DNA of 64,000 nucleotides from Neospora caninum Liverpool. Its lineage: Eukaryota; Apicomplexa; Conoidasida; Eucoccidiorida; Sarcocystidae. Below the pieces are notes generated by a model. It worked only from the letters and a program-made list of their open reading frames with translations. It had not been told where the DNA came from and ran no database searches. Positions within the stretch are counted from its first letter, which is position 1; each line of letters starts with the position of its first letter. The DNA lies in contig NC_018394.1 in the NCBI RefSeq assembly GCF_000208865.1, positions 4,095,797 to 4,159,796 of the forward strand, read 5' to 3'. Positions 60,678 to 64,000 of the stretch are shown one piece after another. The position numbers were made by a program, and so were the translations under genes.

Positions 60678-61454
60678 ATGGTACTCTCGGATAACAATGC
60701 GTTTCTTGAGGAGCTCGGCCGCCTGTACGAGCAGAACCGCAAGACAGGCTGTGGATCAGTCTGGGTGACTCTGAAAAGATGTAAGTTTCCAGTGTCAAAT
60801 TTAGTGTGCTGCACAGGGATATGTTTGCGTGCGTGCTATTTGAGGCAACGGGAACTGTCTGCAGGTTCGTTTCCCAAAAGTTAGCCCAATGCGAAAGGTT
60901 GAAGTGAGCTCACATTTCTGGTGTTGTGTTCCATTGTGCTACAGCGTTTCCCGCACTGAATGGCGTTCGCGGCCTGAAGCGCAAAAGGGCTCTTCAGGAT
61001 GAAGACAAGGTTCAGACTAGCGTATGTCTGATACGGGCTACCAATGGAAGAAAGAAGATTTCTACTCAGGTGAGCGTCATTTTCTGTTTCTCTTTATAAA
61101 GATGTCGGCATTCATGTATACTGGATGGCGTGTTTTTTCGGAGACGTGCTTTTTTCTGTATCGCATTGCTGTATCCAGGTTTCCTTAGAAGACATAACTC
61201 AGTTCAGCGGCGCTCTGATGGGAGTGGTAAGGCTAAACGCAGATGATCTGCGGCCATCCCAGCGAACGCCTCGCAAGACGAACTGCCCCGAAGCTCAGCC
61301 TAGCGACGCCACTCAGTCACAAGGAAACAAGCGAATGAAGACCCACCAAAAACGTTCTGCTGGGGAAGAAGGGAAGCGAGATGTTGACCCCGGGAGGCGG
61401 GCTTTGGCTCTGGAGAAAAGAGAAGACTCTGCGTGCGAAATGCTAGGCGGTTAG
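60678..61454 (+). CDS. SRP14: signal recognition particle 14 kDa protein
   Basis: With SRP9, SRP14 binds the Alu domain of SRP RNA and pauses translation during ER targeting. Exons 60678-60780, 60945-61069 and 61179-61454 join in phase (167 aa). The N-terminus VLSDNNAFLEELGRLYEQNR, with GSVWVTLKR, matches the family's opening alpha-beta unit. VCLIRATNGRKKIST fits the central strand that ends in a K-I-S-T motif, and VSLEDITQFSGALMGVVRLN fits the last helix. A Lys/Gln/Glu-rich tail of about 65 residues follows. The human protein also has a long low-complexity tail, whereas fungal SRP14 is organised differently. Introns are short (164 and 109 bp). No SRP9 gene is seen in the window. Confidence 0.92.
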
Positions 61455-62567
61455 GATGTAAGAAAGTAATTCACAGTAATCTACCAGGAAGAAGTTAATC
61501 GCGTGTACAGTCCGCTTTGTTCTCTGTTTTTACGTCTGAGCTGCCGCGACCTCTTGCGAATCTGGCGTCGCCGAAACTATATCGTAAATGTATCAACACA
61601 TGGAGTATATGGATGCTCCTTATGATTGGATTGCTCACCCCTTGGCTCATGGCGGGTGCACAAACAGAGGAGCATATGGCTACATTTGTGTGCGTAAAGA
61701 CATCATTTTTATTCCATGCGATTTTACTAGCATGTATGCTGGGCAAGTATGCCGATTCCTGACTGAGCTTGCTCGACTTGCTTTGTGTCGAAGTTTGATC
61801 TTGGAGTTTGGTTTGGGGGAAACTTAGCGAAGTCGTTCTTCTCAAACGGTGTGAGTGTCAGCTGGTTCCGAAATGCTTCCCACTCAAGCGACAAATAGTT
61901 GCTGGAATTTTTGTTGCCGAAACCCAGTCCCAACTGATAAGAACCCAGTTTCCGGTGCCCCGAGGTGTTTCCATCTGAACAGTGTTCTACGGTCTTTTCC
62001 ACTTCCTGGAAGAGTCTCTAAGCTGAAAAGCCTGCTGTTGACGCTACACGTAATATTAAATGGGCATTGATCGTTTTATCTGCAACGCTTGTGCTGACTG
62101 GTTTGAAGCAGCATTCAGCGGCATTGGAACCCCGATCAGAGTACAGGTGCATAAGAGGCGGAACCCAACAACAAGTGTCCGTCATACCCTCGTGGATATA
62201 TTCTAGCCGCGGGGCTTTCACACTTTCGACACCTTGTCCTTCATCTGCGTCTACCACCTAACTGATCGATGCATTGCTTCCTCCACCCCAGTTAATATGC
62301 TAATTTTTTTTTGGCTTGCTGTCCTTCTATCCGGAGGACCGCACTTTGCAGTTTATGGAGTTCAGTAGGGTACGGTACTGGGAAAACCCAAAGTTGCTTT
62401 CACCACGCACATGCCCCTATGAGCGACGCACGACGGGTGTCACCACCATTCGCTTCTGTCACATGACTGCAACCAGACCAAGTCATGAAGCTGCTTCTGT
62501 TGTGTTTTATTGCGACCACTGTTCTCAAATGGCACTTGTCGTTATCGAGTAGACTCAACAGACAGCT
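61455..62567. other. convergent intergenic region, no gene recognised
   Basis: This region lies between the SRP14 stop (+) and the LCCL gene stop (-) and is probably occupied by the two 3' UTRs. No recognisable frame is present. Confidence 0.5.
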
Positions 62568-64000
62568 CTACTCTTTCTTCTCAATGATCACATTCAGAAT
62601 CGTTGTTACTGCGTCCGTACACAACTCCTTCGTGTTGCCGGTGGCGTCGCACAGGGAAGATAGGACAATGATTTTGTCCTTAACGTCCAAATCGGCTATT
62701 GCCTGTTGACGCACGTATCAGGGTAACATCGACCAACTTTTGCTAAAACCTGTGTTGCTACTCACCACGTAGAATCTCCCCGTCTCCAGTTTCACGCCCT
62801 GTGCCACAGGTGTGCCGTTGACTTGAAGGTAGTTATTCGCAGCTGTGGACAAGCAGGGATTTCCCAGTTGAACTTCCACTCTATAACGCCCGTTTTCAGG
62901 CACGGACAGTGACCAGAAGTTCGTCCGACAGTCCTAAAGGATATGGTAATCAGTTGCCGTAAACTGTATCACGACGACATCTTCCCACCGCTCCTCGTTT
63001 ACATTCGTCGCTGGACGAGGCTGGGGGAAACATAATTCCCTCTCGATTCAAAGGGTTAGAAAACAAAGATCCAGGACATTTCGTTGCATCAGCAGGCCGC
63101 AGCCAGCCTGAAAAAGAAATGAAGTTTGCAATGTTCAACGCAGGTGCTACCTTTGCATACCATACATGACACCGTCTCGGCGCTGCTTGACGCTGCCATT
63201 ATCCACAAGCCATCCCTGAATGACCATCGCGTTGACGGCTACAACATCAATCCGCTTGCATGAACGGGTGCTCACCGATTGAGAGGAACCCACCCCGAAG
63301 GATATTTTATACTTAATTGAAGCACGAGAGAGCATCGAGTCGGTGCACGACATCCTCGAGAACGTAAGGGACGACCCGCTGGGGCCGTGCGCATACGATG
63401 AAATTCCGTTTTGTGATGATGCCGGGAAGGACTTGCGCGGGCCAGTTACTGTGACCAGCACCCGGCAAGCGGTGAATGCGCTGCACGCTCCAGAATGCAA
63501 CGCGGCCTTGCATAGACTTGATTCAGGAGCGTATTCATCGGTTCCATAAACGTATCCGTCCAGGCTCAAGGCGCAAGTGCGAGGGCAAACAGCGAAGAAC
63601 TGTTCTCCCTCCTGAACGGGTAGCAGCTCTGGAATGTCTTCCATCGTGCTGGCACAGCTCTGCGCACGTGACTTATAGATTTCGACGGGGCCGCAAAGTT
63701 TGGTGGGTGCTTACGTCTATGACAATTTTGGGCGCTTCATCTTCCTTGGTGGTTCCCTCTTCTGGGAGGCTGCACGCCGTCCCAAGGAACTCAAAAGAGC
63801 CACCGGAATCCTCTCCATTGACGTACATTTGGGAGATAGCCGCCCGGACCTAAAGACGCATTCGACCAAGTGGAGGAACAAGGGTATCATACTGGTTCTT
63901 ACGTAATTTGTGACGGCCGGGTGTTTAAGCTTGAATGAATTGTGTTCCATGCTTTGGGTGTGAAGGATTCCAAACGTCTCTCCTTCCTCATCTCCGTCAC
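62568..64000 (-). CDS. LCCL-domain protein, 3' part (CCp/LAP-like)
   Basis: This is the 3' end of a gene entering from beyond 64000. Exons: 64000(partial)-63903, 63849-63715, 63611-63161, 63107-62989, 62933-62766 and 62702-62568. Phases are continuous. The third visible exon carries an LCCL domain: FAVCPRTC, YVYGTDEYAPESSLCKAALH, CRVLVTVTGPRKSFPASSQN, and GISS. The following exons hold further Cys-containing segments, including NFWSLSVPENGRYRVEVQLG (with NPC) and an ending with SLCDATGNTKELC and EKKE-stop. The last two resemble a carbohydrate-binding-like beta module. In Apicomplexa, secreted LCCL proteins (the CCp or LAP family, including FNPA) act in sexual stages or the crystalloid of Plasmodium. 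The member cannot be named without the N-terminus. The 55-bp intron 62934-62988 (donor GTGGGA) is the weakest join. Confidence 0.8.

Overview
The window looks like nuclear DNA of a coccidian apicomplexan, most likely Toxoplasma gondii or a close relative such as Hammondia or Neospora. The signs are intron-rich genes with GT-AG introns of about 100-1,400 bp, long low-complexity Ser/Gly/Glu-rich protein stretches, (TA)n and GATA microsatellites in introns and intergenic DNA, a mucin-type GalNAc-transferase and an LCCL-domain protein. No genome was compared, so the species is an inference. All gene models were built by hand from reading frames, splice signals and phase. Residue numbers refer to those models.

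Layout. 1-3433: no gene recognised, several TA microsatellites. 3434-12150 (-), perhaps reaching about 15170: one large multi-exon gene with a degenerate MGRN1/LOG2-like RING region and a long disordered tail. 15895-27674 (+): mitochondrial-type pyruvate carboxylase in 16 exons. 29612-34983 (-): TPR-MYND-SET (SMYD-like) protein. 36128-37216 (+): membrane-anchored glycerophosphodiester phosphodiesterase, no intron. 38971-43852 (-): polypeptide GalNAc-transferase with a ricin-type lectin domain, 10 exons. 45282-51076 (+): CDK-like CMGC kinase, 8 exons. 54265-58006 (+): NAP/SET-family nucleosome assembly protein with a large Lys/Glu repeat extension, 3 exons. 60678-61454 (+): SRP14, 3 exons. 62568-64000 (-): 3' part of an LCCL-domain gene that runs off the right edge.

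The genes are housekeeping or secretory-pathway genes with unrelated jobs: anaplerotic carbon fixation, protein methylation, phospholipid turnover, Golgi O-glycosylation, protein phosphorylation, histone chaperoning and ER targeting. I see no operon-like or defence-like system. Three head-to-head pairs probably share promoter regions (about 15.2-15.9 kb, 35.0-36.1 kb, 43.9-45.3 kb), and three tail-to-tail pairs meet at 27.7-29.6, 37.2-39.0 and 61.5-62.6 kb. The points most worth a second look are the RING-like region that has lost most zinc ligands, the SET domain split by about 430 residues, and a 315-bp higher-order repeat inside the histone-chaperone gene.
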